Assembly (NCBI RefSeq): GCF_035968265.1
Contig: NZ_JAVYIM010000006.1
Location: 124,001-188,000, forward strand
DNA: 64,000 nt
Direction of reading: 5' to 3'
Source of the DNA: Nitrosarchaeum sp.
GTDB taxonomy: Archaea; Thermoproteota; Nitrososphaeria; Nitrososphaerales; Nitrosopumilaceae
Below are positions 9,354 to 18,183 of this stretch, one piece after another; position 1 is the stretch's first letter; every line of letters begins with the position of its first letter. The position numbers and the translations under genes were made by a program. The notes beneath the pieces were generated by a model that searched no databases, was not told the origin of the DNA, and saw only the letters and a program-made list of their open reading frames with translations.

Positions 9354-10757
9354 TTGAGACTTGTAATAAAATACGGTGGAACATCAATTTCATCGGCAAA
9401 AGATATTCAAACTGTAGCAAATTATGTTAGTACGCTATCCAAACATAATGAAATAGTAATAGTCTGCTCGGCTACCAGTGGTACCACTGATGATTTAATT
9501 GAAATATCTCAATCTATAAAAAATGAGAATAAAAATAAAGCCATACAACTAGCATCAAAAATTATCAATAGACATAAACAACTTGCAAAGCAGACAATAA
9601 AAAAATCCACAATTAGAAAAAAATTATTAGAAAAATTAGATGTAGATTTTAGAGAACTTGTTGCATTAATTGAAGGAATGGTATTGTTGGGAGAAGTAAC
9701 TGCCAGATCTATGGATTATTTGATCTCATTTGGAGAACGTCTTTCAATAAAATTGATCTCTTTTGCAATTAACGATTTGAATAAAAAATCAATATACCTA
9801 ACAGGTAAAGAAGTCGGAATTGTCACAGATTCTAATTTTGGAGAATCTATACCGTTAATGGATACTACAAGATTAAGAGTTTCTAAAACAATCGATCAGC
9901 AATTTACCAAGAAAACAATCCCAGTAATAGGAGGTTTTACAGGAGCCGATCAACATGGACACATAACTACATTTGGTAGAGGTGGTTCAGATTATACAGC
10001 TACAATTATCGGTACATGCATCAAAGCTGATGAAATATGGTTAATGAGTGATATAGATGGATTAATGACTGCAGATCCAAAAATAGTAAAAAATGCAAAA
10101 TTACTCAAAGAGGTTTCTTATGTCGAAGCAATTGAGATGGCTTTGTTTGGAGCTAAACAAATTCATCCACGCACATTTGAGCCATTATTGACAAAAAAAA
10201 TTCCTATGAAGATTCGAAATTCCTTTAATGTAAAAAATGAAGGAACACTTGTAACTGATTCACCTTCAATTTCTACAAAAAATACTGTAAAATGTGTGAG
10301 CAGCATTCGTCATAATGGATTAATCGATATACGTGGTGGTAGTATGGTTGGCAATCCTGGAACTGCTGCAAAAATCTTTGCAACACTAGCCAAAGCTGGT
10401 ATCAATGTAATGATGATATCTCAAAATCCCTCAGAATCTAGTATCACTATAGTAGTCAAGAATACTGATTTAGATAAAGCAGTTAATGCATTAGAAATGG
10501 AACTTTTAGGAAAAATAATTAAAAAACTAGAAGTAACTACAGATGTTGCAATTATTGCTCTAATTGGTTTAGGAATGCGAGGAACTGTAGGCGTTGCATC
10601 TAAAGTCTTTGGAGCAATCCAAAAAAATAATGTAAACGTAGCAATGATTACTCAAGGTTCATCAGAACTAAATCTTGCATTTGTTGTCAAAAATTCTGAT
10701 ACTAATGTGGCAGTTCAGGCTTTACATGATGCATTTGAACTGGATAAAATTAACTAG
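9354..10757 (+). CDS. lysC: Aspartate kinase
   Basis: 467 residues. It phosphorylates aspartate, the first step toward threonine, methionine and lysine-type amino acids. The kinase signature KYGGTSISS is at residues 6-14. The substrate and nucleotide segment GRGGSDYTATIIG is near residue 220. Two C-terminal ACT domains (about 320-465; GNPGTAAKIFATLAKAGINV and a second copy VASKVFGAIQKNNVNVAMI) suggest feedback control by an amino acid. The start is TTG. The enzyme stands alone, with no fused homoserine dehydrogenase. Confidence 0.93.
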   Translation: MRLVIKYGGTSISSAKDIQTVANYVSTLSKHNEIVIVCSATSGTTDDLIEISQSIKNENKNKAIQLASKIINRHKQLAKQTIKKSTIRKKLLEKLDVDFRELVALIEGMVLLGEVTARSMDYLISFGERLSIKLISFAINDLNKKSIYLTGKEVGIVTDSNFGESIPLMDTTRLRVSKTIDQQFTKKTIPVIGGFTGADQHGHITTFGRGGSDYTATIIGTCIKADEIWLMSDIDGLMTADPKIVKNAKLLKEVSYVEAIEMALFGAKQIHPRTFEPLLTKKIPMKIRNSFNVKNEGTLVTDSPSISTKNTVKCVSSIRHNGLIDIRGGSMVGNPGTAAKIFATLAKAGINVMMISQNPSESSITIVVKNTDLDKAVNALEMELLGKIIKKLEVTTDVAIIALIGLGMRGTVGVASKVFGAIQKNNVNVAMITQGSSELNLAFVVKNSDTNVAVQALHDAFELDKIN

Positions 10758-10788
10758 AGATAAAATCATTTAAGGGGAGCAACTTCAC

Positions 10789-12258
10789 ATGATTTCATTG
10801 AATAGATTTGTAATTATCGTAATTGTAGGAATTTTTGTTTCAGGGATTCTTACAATTTCCTTTATCTCTAACAGCTATGTTGATGCAAATTCTACTAAAA
10901 AAATTAATTTTACCAAAACTATTATTTCATCACAAGATCCAGGTCAAGGGCACGAAAATCATCAACTATCATTAATTTTATCGCCAAATGAGGGTACTCT
11001 TTATGATGGTTCTATGACATTTACATCAAATGAGCTTGTAGATGTTGTTGTTTTACACGAAATTACTAATAATGATGTCAAAGGCCAACCGACTTGGACT
11101 ATTGATGGAAAAACTATCTACGCAATGTCTTTAATCGATCTTAAATCAAAATCAGATTCATTTGAATTTACTGGAGCTGCTTTGGCATTACATTCTTCTA
11201 ATTCAAAAGAGTTTACTGCAACTGTAAGTGTTGACGGTTGGATTAGAGGTCAACCAACCGATGTAATTATGCAAAAAATACAAGTTGAAAAAGATCCATC
11301 ATTAATGTTATCTAGAGTAAATGTAGAAGCAACTATCCCAATGCATGAAGGACTATACAAAGGAAATTCTATTTTTTATATTATAACAGATACTAGTAGA
11401 GAAGATTATTCTAAAAAAATTAGTGAAAAACAAGAATGGACAGTACAAACTTCTCACTTAATTGAAAAAATGCCTGAAGAGGTTCTACAAAAAATATTCA
11501 TTTTTAATAACGGTGTTAGAGGAAATGGAATTTATGGACATCAAAAAGAAATTTTTTCAAGTACTCCAGTTCAAGAATCAAAGTATAGTGCACTAAATTC
11601 CGTAATTGAAGTTTCATGGAAAAAAGGTCAAAATGCAAAAGTTCTAGAATCTTTTGAAGATGTAATTGATGCTGAAAAAGATGGGAGAATCGAATTTACT
11701 AAAACTGGAGTAGTAATTAATTCTCCTCAAATAATTTGGCCTAATGGACAAATGTTAGTAAGAAATGATACCCAAATTACTGATGATTTAACGTTTAGTG
11801 GAGGTCAAATTACTAAAATTAACAAAGATGAGATGACAGTAACTTTTGTTGCTCATCGTATGTGGGGCCCAGATGGTAAAACAATCTATTCTATTGTAAC
11901 TGATGCAACTCCTTCTAATCCATCAGAAATAATGGGAATTCCATTTTCTCCTGTATATGACAATCTAATTGCAAATTCTTCTGCAGCTGATCTTTTTCAA
12001 TTTCAAAATGGCATTAAAGGCTCAGGTTATTTAGGGTATCAACCAGGAATATCAAGTGTAAATTCTGATCAGGAAAATTATAGTCCTATATGGCGTATCT
12101 ATAATGTTGAATGGCATAATCCTGAAGATGCAAAAATACTCCAAACCATATCTGATATTGATTCTTTCAAATCAAAAGACCTCATTTCAGTAAGTTTAGC
12201 TCGTCCCATGAATAGTCATCATATCATAAATGGTCCCCTCATAGATCCATTCCAATAA
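10789..12258 (+). CDS. Exported protein with a duplicated C-terminal domain
   Basis: 489 residues, not assigned to a function. An N-terminal hydrophobic segment (about 7-30) acts as a signal peptide or membrane anchor. Residues about 184-320 and 345-487 are two copies of one domain. Both share a YxIxTD strand, an F-F-NG--G-G--G segment, a Y(S/T)-x-V-W strand, an A-(I/V)L-S/T motif and a final N-P-I/L-P/D motif. The N-terminal third forms a separate domain. A GGGGAG ribosome site lies nine bases before the ATG, which fits translation within a transcript that includes lysC. A periplasmic or surface role is inferred; metal binding by its histidines is possible. Confidence 0.7.
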   Translation: MISLNRFVIIVIVGIFVSGILTISFISNSYVDANSTKKINFTKTIISSQDPGQGHENHQLSLILSPNEGTLYDGSMTFTSNELVDVVVLHEITNNDVKGQPTWTIDGKTIYAMSLIDLKSKSDSFEFTGAALALHSSNSKEFTATVSVDGWIRGQPTDVIMQKIQVEKDPSLMLSRVNVEATIPMHEGLYKGNSIFYIITDTSREDYSKKISEKQEWTVQTSHLIEKMPEEVLQKIFIFNNGVRGNGIYGHQKEIFSSTPVQESKYSALNSVIEVSWKKGQNAKVLESFEDVIDAEKDGRIEFTKTGVVINSPQIIWPNGQMLVRNDTQITDDLTFSGGQITKINKDEMTVTFVAHRMWGPDGKTIYSIVTDATPSNPSEIMGIPFSPVYDNLIANSSAADLFQFQNGIKGSGYLGYQPGISSVNSDQENYSPIWRIYNVEWHNPEDAKILQTISDIDSFKSKDLISVSLARPMNSHHIINGPLIDPFQ

Positions 12259-12309
12259 AAATAAAATCACTAAACGGATAAATTACTTGAAAGAAAATTT
12301 AATGTTAAA

Positions 12310-13107
12310 TTGACTGGTAAACTCTACATTGTCGGCGTTGGTCCTGGACATCATGATCATATGACATTTCGTGCTAAAGAAGTGATTGAAGAAAGTGATA
12401 CAATTGTTGGATATGAAACATATGTTAACCTAGTACAAGATCTTATTGAAGGAAAAACAGTTCATCGTTATGCCATGACTCAAGAAGTTGAACGTGCTCA
12501 TCAATGTATTGATCTGGCAAAATCTGGAAAAATAGTTTCACTTGTTTCTAGTGGTGACCCAGGAATTTATGGAATGGCTGGATTAATTTATGAAACACTT
12601 GCAGCAACAAATTGGAATCCTAAAGATGGTCTGCAAGTTGAAATAGTTCCTGGCGTTTCTGCATTGAACTCATGTGCATCAATTATTGGTTCACCACTTA
12701 TGACTGATTTTGCAGTTGTAAGTATGAGTGATTTATTGGTACCATGGGAAATAATAACAAAAAGAGTTGAAGCTGCTGCACAAGGTGATTTTGTAATTGT
12801 AATTTATAATCCAGCAAGTAAAAAAAGAATACATCAACTGGTAGATACTAGAAAAATTCTATTAAAGTATAGAAAACCAACTACACCTGTTGCAATAATT
12901 AAAGGTGCATTTAGAGAGTCACAAACTATTGTAATGACCGACTTGGAAAATCTTCCAAATCATTCTGATCAATTGGGAATGATAAGTACAGTAATCATCG
13001 GAAACTCATCTACTTACACTTACAAGGATTTAATGATTAATCCGAGAGGATACAAATCAAAATATAATCTAGAAGAACAAACAAACCCCAATCTTAAAAT
13101 TCAATAA
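12310..13107 (+). CDS. cobJ: Precorrin-3B/cobalt-factor III C17-methyltransferase
   Basis: 265 residues. The enzyme transfers a methyl group to C17 and drives ring contraction in corrin synthesis. The tetrapyrrole methylase fold is clear: GVGPGHHDHMT near the start, then LVSSGDPGIYGMA (about 76-88), VEIVPGVSALNSCA (about 115-128) and VIYNPASKKR (about 160). The start is TTG. It overlaps the convergent tyrS by seven bases. Ammonia-oxidising archaea are known cobalamin producers, which fits this gene and the bluB-like gene downstream. Confidence 0.9.
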   Translation: MTGKLYIVGVGPGHHDHMTFRAKEVIEESDTIVGYETYVNLVQDLIEGKTVHRYAMTQEVERAHQCIDLAKSGKIVSLVSSGDPGIYGMAGLIYETLAATNWNPKDGLQVEIVPGVSALNSCASIIGSPLMTDFAVVSMSDLLVPWEIITKRVEAAAQGDFVIVIYNPASKKRIHQLVDTRKILLKYRKPTTPVAIIKGAFRESQTIVMTDLENLPNHSDQLGMISTVIIGNSSTYTYKDLMINPRGYKSKYNLEEQTNPNLKIQ

Positions 13108-14141
13108 TTTTTCTTAATTGCGTTAAACAACTCTTCACTAAGGTTTAATTTTTCTCGGATTGGCGAAATCACTTTAACTAGATATTCTCCTACTGTTTGT
13201 TTTAGATCAGTTGGATGTAATTTTTTTTCTGCAAAATCAGATTCTAATTGATTATAATTTGCATATGTCATGTTTCCACCAAATTTTTCTGGTCTTTCTA
13301 CATTAATTTCATTAAACTCATGGAAAATTACATTTTTTGAAATTTCTAATAATGGATTATTCTGAATATTTGCTTCTTCACACCATGCTTTTTTGATCTT
13401 TGTTCTAATTTCATCATCAGAATTATGAATAAAAACTCCTGAATTTGGATCTGACTTACTCATTTTTGTTGATTCCCCATTTGCATTTGCTGGTTTTGTT
13501 AAACCTGGTAATAGTTTATGATGAACAGCTACTGGAACTTTCCATCCCATTTTAGGAAAAATCTCTCTTACAAGCATGTGTATTTTTCTTTGATCCATTC
13601 CAGCATGAGCGATATCTACACCTAAAGAATGAATATCAACAGCTTGCATTGCCGGATAAAGTAACTTAGCTACATCTATTTTTGTATCGTCTTCTGAGCG
13701 CCCCATGATTGTAAGGGTTCTCATAGTTCTAGCTATTGACATGTGTTTTGTAAATTTAACAAGATTAGCCCAATACTCTGTTTTTTCTTCATACAATTTT
13801 GATCCTAAAACAATTTCTACATTTGGACAAACTAACTTGAAAGCATCTTGGTAATATTTTGAAACTTTTTCAATGGTTTCCCAATTTCCACCTAACTTAT
13901 CATTAATTATAGTGTGCCAATCTGCAAGAAAAACTGTACATTTAACACCTGCTTTAATAAAATCATTAATTTTGAAACCGGTACTAATTAAGCTACCAAG
14001 ATGTAAAAATCCAGAAATCTCTAAACCAATGTAATGCTTTGGGGATGAATTTGTTTTGAATAATTCTAATAATTCTTCATGCGTAACAATCTCTTCAGTT
14101 GGGGGTCTTTCAATTAATTCAATTTTTTCAGTGATATCCAA
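13101..14141 (-). CDS. tyrS: Tyrosyl-tRNA synthetase
   Basis: 346 residues. It charges tRNA-Tyr. The class I motifs are present: an HIGH-like YIGLEISGFLHLG at 37-49 and KMSKSDPN near 226. The segment AHAGMDQRKIHMLVREIFP and the ending RPEKFGGNMT...LHPTDLKQTVGEYL match archaeal TyrRS rather than TrpRS. A TATA-like element lies about 30 bases upstream on the minus strand, which supports ATG at 14141. Length is slightly above the compact archaeal form. Confidence 0.92.
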   Translation of the reverse strand: MDITEKIELIERPPTEEIVTHEELLELFKTNSSPKHYIGLEISGFLHLGSLISTGFKINDFIKAGVKCTVFLADWHTIINDKLGGNWETIEKVSKYYQDAFKLVCPNVEIVLGSKLYEEKTEYWANLVKFTKHMSIARTMRTLTIMGRSEDDTKIDVAKLLYPAMQAVDIHSLGVDIAHAGMDQRKIHMLVREIFPKMGWKVPVAVHHKLLPGLTKPANANGESTKMSKSDPNSGVFIHNSDDEIRTKIKKAWCEEANIQNNPLLEISKNVIFHEFNEINVERPEKFGGNMTYANYNQLESDFAEKKLHPTDLKQTVGEYLVKVISPIREKLNLSEELFNAIKKNY

Positions 14142-14167
14142 ATCAAAACAACTTCTGAGATGTAGGT

Positions 14168-14175
14168 CTATAAAG
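14168..14175 (-). promoter_or_regulatory. TATA box of tyrS
   Basis: CTTTATAG on the minus strand lies about 30 bases ahead of the tyrS ATG, the spacing expected for a leaderless archaeal promoter. Confidence 0.45.
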
Positions 14176-14239
14176 TTATTTGAAATATGATTTAGTTCAT
14201 ATTTGCAATATTTGAATTATTAAATGAATTATCAATAAT

Positions 14240-14443
14240 ATGACACTCGAAGAAGGATTAGAACTAATTGAAAACTACAAAAAAGGATTACAAAAATTTT
14301 TAGATGTACTACCTGAACAAGCAGTTCAGTTAGGCTCTGAAATGATCAAAACACTAACAATAAATTCAAAAAATGAAATTGCAAATTTGGAAGCAATAGA
14401 AAAAGCATTAAAACGTACATCTAAATCAGGACTATCTAAATAA
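14240..14443 (+). CDS. Small helical protein of unknown function
   Basis: 67 residues, mostly alpha-helical, with no cysteines and no membrane segment. It is not recognised. The sequence is amphipathic (GLELIENYKKGLQKFLDVL) and ends in a basic tail, so a protein- or nucleic-acid-binding helix pair is possible. It lies between tyrS and a winged-helix-like gene on the plus strand. Codon use matches the neighbours and the frame is clean from ATG to TAA. Confidence 0.55.
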   Translation: MTLEEGLELIENYKKGLQKFLDVLPEQAVQLGSEMIKTLTINSKNEIANLEAIEKALKRTSKSGLSK

Positions 14444-14496
14444 TTGAGTTTTTTATTATTTAGAAGTATGAAAAATATAGGAATTGAATTATAATT

Positions 14497-14847
14497 ATGA
14501 CTGAAGATAAATGGAGTAGAAGCGAACAAAGAATTATTTCAATTATAGAAAAATTTACAACTTATAAAAATTGGATTTCTTTTATGCATTTATCAATAGA
14601 AGCAAAAATTGATCATCAAACGTTAACGAATCACATTGATTTGTTAATTAAAAGAGGTACAATAACAGAATATAGAGGAAAAAATAAATCAAGATTATTT
14701 TGTATTTCCGGACATAGTGATGATATAGAATATAATGAACAATTTCGAGATTTTACTCAAAGAGATCTACTAACTAAAGAAGAAGCAAATGAAAAACTTT
14801 CTAAATTATACAAATTAGGAACTGATAATCTTTACCATAAATTTTAA
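14497..14847 (+). CDS. Small winged-helix-like DNA-binding protein
   Basis: 116 residues. Residues about 8-70 read as a winged helix: WSRSEQRIISIIEKF, a recognition-helix segment KIDHQTLTNHIDLLIKRG, then a wing TITEYRGKNKSRLFCI. The C-terminal part is helical and acidic. It is probably a transcription regulator of a lineage-specific family, with targets unknown. The gene begins 53 bases after the 67-residue protein, so the two may be co-expressed. Confidence 0.6.
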   Translation: MTEDKWSRSEQRIISIIEKFTTYKNWISFMHLSIEAKIDHQTLTNHIDLLIKRGTITEYRGKNKSRLFCISGHSDDIEYNEQFRDFTQRDLLTKEEANEKLSKLYKLGTDNLYHKF

Positions 14848-14876
14848 TCATTAATTAAATTTTTAAAAACAACATT

Positions 14877-15062
14877 TCACTTACAATTTTTTTTATGTTT
14901 TCTTAGATCTTCTGAAGAATCAAATTCTGAACCACATGCTCTGCATTTTTCCTTTTTTTTGTTGTGTGCAACTTCTTGATGTTTTTTTAGCCTTTCAGGA
15001 TCTGTTAGTACTGTTCCACATTTTTTACATTTTGTTTCATTAGAACTACCAAACAATCCCAT
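14877..15062 (-). CDS. Two-finger C2H2-type zinc protein
   Basis: 61 residues containing two zinc fingers. Finger one is C-x2-C-x12-H-x4-H starting at CKKC. Finger two is C-x2-C-x12-H-x3-C starting at CRAC. The linker is lysine-rich. Such small fingers bind nucleic acid or protein, and C2H2 fingers are scarce in archaea apart from a few small families. It is transcribed divergently from the next gene, and the two share the DNA just upstream of their starts. Confidence 0.75.
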   Translation of the reverse strand: MGLFGSSNETKCKKCGTVLTDPERLKKHQEVAHNKKKEKCRACGSEFDSSEDLRKHKKNCK

Positions 15063-15195
15063 GTTTAGTATAGTATCATCTAGTAGAAAAACTAATTTCC
15101 TCTTCCCAAGCCATTTAATTCTTAAAAATTCTTACAAAGGTAACAATTGTCAATTTACAAGATTATCTTTTGGGAATGCTTTCATAGGCGAAACT

Positions 15196-15585
15196 GTGAA
15201 TAGAATTGTGGTATCTAAACACTTTGAGGAACAATTTTATCAATTTTGTACTGAGAACAATATCAAATGGGATGAAAAAAAGAGACGATGGAATAAACCA
15301 TTTCATCCTAAAATTAAAAATATTTGGATTAAATCTGAGAAGGGTGATTTTCTAAATTCTATACGTCCAAAAGAAAAAGGATACTATGATTCCAAATTTT
15401 TAGGATGGGAATTGGGAGTCATTAAGAAAGAATATTGTTTTTGGTGTGGTAGAATTATTGAGGAAACAAGAAAAAATGATCCACGTTCAGAAACTGTAAA
15501 ATTTTGTAATCAAACCCACAGAAAAGCATTTGGTAAAGTTAAAGCTGACCAAGAAAAGCTAGGAAAATTATTTGCATCTAAATAA
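15196..15585 (+). CDS. Small basic zinc-binding protein of unknown function
   Basis: 129 residues from GTG 15196. I prefer this start to the more upstream ATG at 15061, because that ATG overlaps the divergent zinc-finger gene's start codon and the first 45 residues look non-conserved and non-coding. The protein has a C-x2-C near the middle (CFWCGR) followed about 22 residues later by FCNQTHRKAF, giving a C-C-C-H zinc site. The body is rich in lysine and tryptophan. The zinc site with a basic surface suggests nucleic-acid binding, but the family is not recognised. Confidence 0.6.
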   Translation: MNRIVVSKHFEEQFYQFCTENNIKWDEKKRRWNKPFHPKIKNIWIKSEKGDFLNSIRPKEKGYYDSKFLGWELGVIKKEYCFWCGRIIEETRKNDPRSETVKFCNQTHRKAFGKVKADQEKLGKLFASK

Positions 15586-15598
15586 AAATTATAATCCA

Positions 15599-16159
15599 CT
15601 ATTCTAAGACTTTTCTTGGTTTAGTACTAAGATAAAATGCGTGGGCACTAATTATGAATGCAGCAAGAAAAACCTTTGTTGCAAAAACCAAGTTCCATGG
15701 TCTATTTTGGTCGGGATATGCAATTGATAACATGTCAATATTGGGAGCATTACCTTTAATCATACCTGCTGTGATCTCTGCGTTTAAAACTGTAAAATTG
15801 TATAATACCTCATACAATGTAATAATTGCAAATCCTAACAACATAAGCTGAAGTAATGCCATTCTCCATCCAATGATCTTATTTCCAGCAGTTCTTCTCC
15901 ATCCTATTCTTGAAACGCAATACCATCCAATAATTGTAGAAAAGAATATCCAAGTAGAAACCCTGGCAAAATTTTCAAATGGTATGAAAGTATTCTGAAT
16001 TGCTTCTCCCATAACATATTTTCCATTCTCCATCCATTCTATCATAGTGATGTATACTCCAAAAACAAGACTTGAGACCATGACAAATCCACAAACATAG
16101 AAAATGTATAGGAAAACTTTGTAACCTGGATCTGATTTTTCAAGATGATGTTGACTCAT
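15599..16159 (-). CDS. Four-helix membrane protein of unknown function
   Basis: 186 residues with four hydrophobic segments, near 15-37, 68-86, 97-118 and 158-178. A 40-residue loop lies between the last two, with conserved-looking PDQNRPWN. A short basic C-terminus ends the protein. I do not recognise it. The arrangement is like a small subunit of a membrane redox or transport complex, and a respiratory accessory role is only a guess. It is monocistronic and convergent with the zinc-binding gene. Confidence 0.65.
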   Translation of the reverse strand: MSQHHLEKSDPGYKVFLYIFYVCGFVMVSSLVFGVYITMIEWMENGKYVMGEAIQNTFIPFENFARVSTWIFFSTIIGWYCVSRIGWRRTAGNKIIGWRMALLQLMLLGFAIITLYEVLYNFTVLNAEITAGMIKGNAPNIDMLSIAYPDQNRPWNLVFATKVFLAAFIISAHAFYLSTKPRKVLE

Positions 16160-16238
16160 TATGCGAATTTCCTAATTTTGAAATATAAAAATTCATGCCT
16201 ATTTCATGAGATTTATAGACTAGTTTTAAAGAGATTCT

Positions 16239-17330
16239 TTGTTGAAAATTGCAATTAATGTTCCATTTGTAGGTAGAGATGAAATCACTGCAGTTACTTC
16301 AATTCTTAAAAATGGTTCACTTACATCGGCAGCCAATCATGGAGGAAAACATGTACAAGCTTTTGAAAAATCAGCATCTTTATTCTTAAAATCAAAATAT
16401 GTAGTTGCTGTAAATTCTGGTACTGCTGCTTTACAAGCTGCACTTTATGCTCTAGATATCAAAAAAGGTGATGAAGTACTAGTTCCTTCATTTACATTTG
16501 TTGCAACTGCCAATTCTGTTGTCTCTACTGGAGCAAAACCGGTCTTTGTTGATATATTAAAAGAAAATTATACTATGGATCCTGATGATCTACAAAAAAA
16601 GATTACAAAAAAGACTAGAGCAATTATGCCTGTACACCTTTATGGTAATGTAGCATATATTGATAAGATTTTAGAAATCGCAAAAAAACATAATTTGCCT
16701 GTAATAGAGGATTCTGCCCAATCTTTAGGTTCTACTTACAAAGGAAAACATGCAGGAACTTTTTCTGATTTAGGTTGTTGGAGTATGTATCCTGCTAAAG
16801 TAATGACATCTGGTGAAGGAGGATTTGTTGCAACTAACAATAAAAAATTACGTGATAAATTATTGATGATCAGAAATCATGGAATGGTTCATGGGTATGA
16901 TACTAAAATATTTGGATTAAATCTTAGATTACCAGAAATAAGTGCTGCCATTGCAACAGTACAAATGAAAAAACTTCCTGAATTTCTAAAAACCAGACAA
17001 AAAAACGCAAATCTATTGTCAAAACTTATTTCTGATTTGAACATTATTTTACCACATCAAAGAAAAAATGAAAATGTGAACTGGTATCTTTACACAATAG
17101 CAACTTCAAAACGAGATAAAATTTTGAAAAAACTTAATGAAAAAGGAATTGGTGCAGCTTCTTACTATCCTACCCCAGTTCACAAAACACCATTTTACCA
17201 ACAAAAAATCAAACTTCCTGTAACTGAATGGGCATCATCTCATACTCTGTCTCTGCCAATACATCCTAAAGTTACTAGTAAAAATATTGAATTTATTGCA
17301 AAATCTCTTCGTGATCTAGTCAATGAATAG
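16239..17330 (+). CDS. DegT/DnrJ/EryC1/StrS-family aminotransferase
   Basis: 363 residues. It is a PLP enzyme of the sugar aminotransferase family, which aminates keto-sugars linked to nucleotides for surface glycans. NSGTAALQAAL (about 59-69), VIEDSAQSLGS (about 155-165, with D158) and the PLP lysine K187 in YPAKVMTSGEGG are all visible. The start is TTG. Its last bases overlap the start of the MtrA-like gene by eight bases, so the two are translationally coupled. Its sugar substrate cannot be read from sequence. No other glycan genes lie nearby. Confidence 0.88.
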   Translation: MLKIAINVPFVGRDEITAVTSILKNGSLTSAANHGGKHVQAFEKSASLFLKSKYVVAVNSGTAALQAALYALDIKKGDEVLVPSFTFVATANSVVSTGAKPVFVDILKENYTMDPDDLQKKITKKTRAIMPVHLYGNVAYIDKILEIAKKHNLPVIEDSAQSLGSTYKGKHAGTFSDLGCWSMYPAKVMTSGEGGFVATNNKKLRDKLLMIRNHGMVHGYDTKIFGLNLRLPEISAAIATVQMKKLPEFLKTRQKNANLLSKLISDLNIILPHQRKNENVNWYLYTIATSKRDKILKKLNEKGIGAASYYPTPVHKTPFYQQKIKLPVTEWASSHTLSLPIHPKVTSKNIEFIAKSLRDLVNE

Positions 17331-17793
17331 TATTGGAAATGCAATTGGAGAATTATGCAAGATTATACTGCCAATTCCAGAAGAATCATACCTAGGAAAT
17401 CCTGATTCTGCTATAGCAATTTGTACACTTTCAAGCATGGATTTACTTAAAAAAATCTCAAGTTCTGAACTTTTAAATCATATTTCTATTGCTGGAAGAT
17501 TACTTTCTGAAAACAAGGGAATTGATTCTATAGTTAAATATCTTAACCAAAATAAAAAAGTAAAGATGCTTATAGTTTGTGGTAAAGAAGTTTGGGGTCA
17601 TAAAGCTGGTCATTCATTAATTAAATTATATGAAAATGGAATCAATGATCATGGGAAAATAATAAACTCAATAAGTCCTGATCCTTTTCTTACTTCAACA
17701 AAATCTGAGATAAATTATTTTCAGAATGAAATCAACCTAGTCAATATAATCAATGAAACCAATCTTGAAACAATTAAAAAATATGTAAACTAG
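17323..17793 (+). CDS. MtrA-like protein (methyltransferase subunit A homologue)
   Basis: 156 residues. It resembles the soluble corrinoid domain of MtrA, the cobamide-carrying subunit of the methanogen methyl-transfer complex. Family features are NPDSAIAICTLSS (26-38), AGRLLSENKGID (57-68) and LIVCGKEVWGHKAGHS (83-98). H93 is the candidate corrinoid ligand. The membrane anchor of methanogen MtrA is missing, and no other mtr gene is in the window. Tight coupling to the DegT aminotransferase is odd. A corrinoid role is inferred from family knowledge and fits the cobalamin genes here. It ends four bases into the convergent dUTPase gene. Confidence 0.75.
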   Translation: MNSIGNAIGELCKIILPIPEESYLGNPDSAIAICTLSSMDLLKKISSSELLNHISIAGRLLSENKGIDSIVKYLNQNKKVKMLIVCGKEVWGHKAGHSLIKLYENGINDHGKIINSISPDPFLTSTKSEINYFQNEINLVNIINETNLETIKKYVN

Positions 17794-18134
17794 TATCCGT
17801 TTCTTTGTCTTTCTCGATTAATCTCATTTTTCTTTTTATATTCTTCAAGAATATCATCTGGAGTCAAATTTAGTTCTAATGATGCCTGTACCACAAAATG
17901 CCAAATATCAATTAATTCTTCTCTTGCTTCTGATACATTAAATGGAACTGGAGTTTTCCACCATTTCCAATTCGTAGTTCTTTGTAGTTCTACTGCTTCA
18001 TGTATTATTGCTGTAGATAATGCAGAAATTCTTCCCTCAGAATCTTTTGGATATCGATCCAACTTCATCATTTCTGATAACCCCTTTTGTAATTTGAATA
18101 TAGTTTCTAAACGATCTTCATTTTTTTCAGACAT
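17790..18134 (-). CDS. Dimeric-type dUTPase / all-alpha NTP pyrophosphohydrolase
   Basis: 114 residues. It probably hydrolyses dUTP or a related nucleotide to the monophosphate. The motifs EAVELQRTTNWKWWK, EELIDIWHFV and YKKKNEINRERQRNGY follow the all-alpha dimeric dUTPase/MazG pattern, with the acidic metal ligands (E-x2-E and E-x2-D) kept. It is shorter than phage dimeric dUTPases but close to archaeal MazG-like ones. It would limit uracil in DNA. A strict dUTP specificity is likely but not certain. Confidence 0.78.
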   Translation of the reverse strand: MSEKNEDRLETIFKLQKGLSEMMKLDRYPKDSEGRISALSTAIIHEAVELQRTTNWKWWKTPVPFNVSEAREELIDIWHFVVQASLELNLTPDDILEEYKKKNEINRERQRNGY

Positions 18135-18183
18135 ATCTTAGAATATACAACCCAATTGCGGAAATGATCAAACTTAAATCTTT

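Noticed and set aside
15061-15195. Longer N-terminus for the small zinc-binding gene starting at ATG 15061
   Set aside because: It would overlap the divergent zinc-finger gene's start codon, and its composition looks non-coding. GTG 15196 is preferred.
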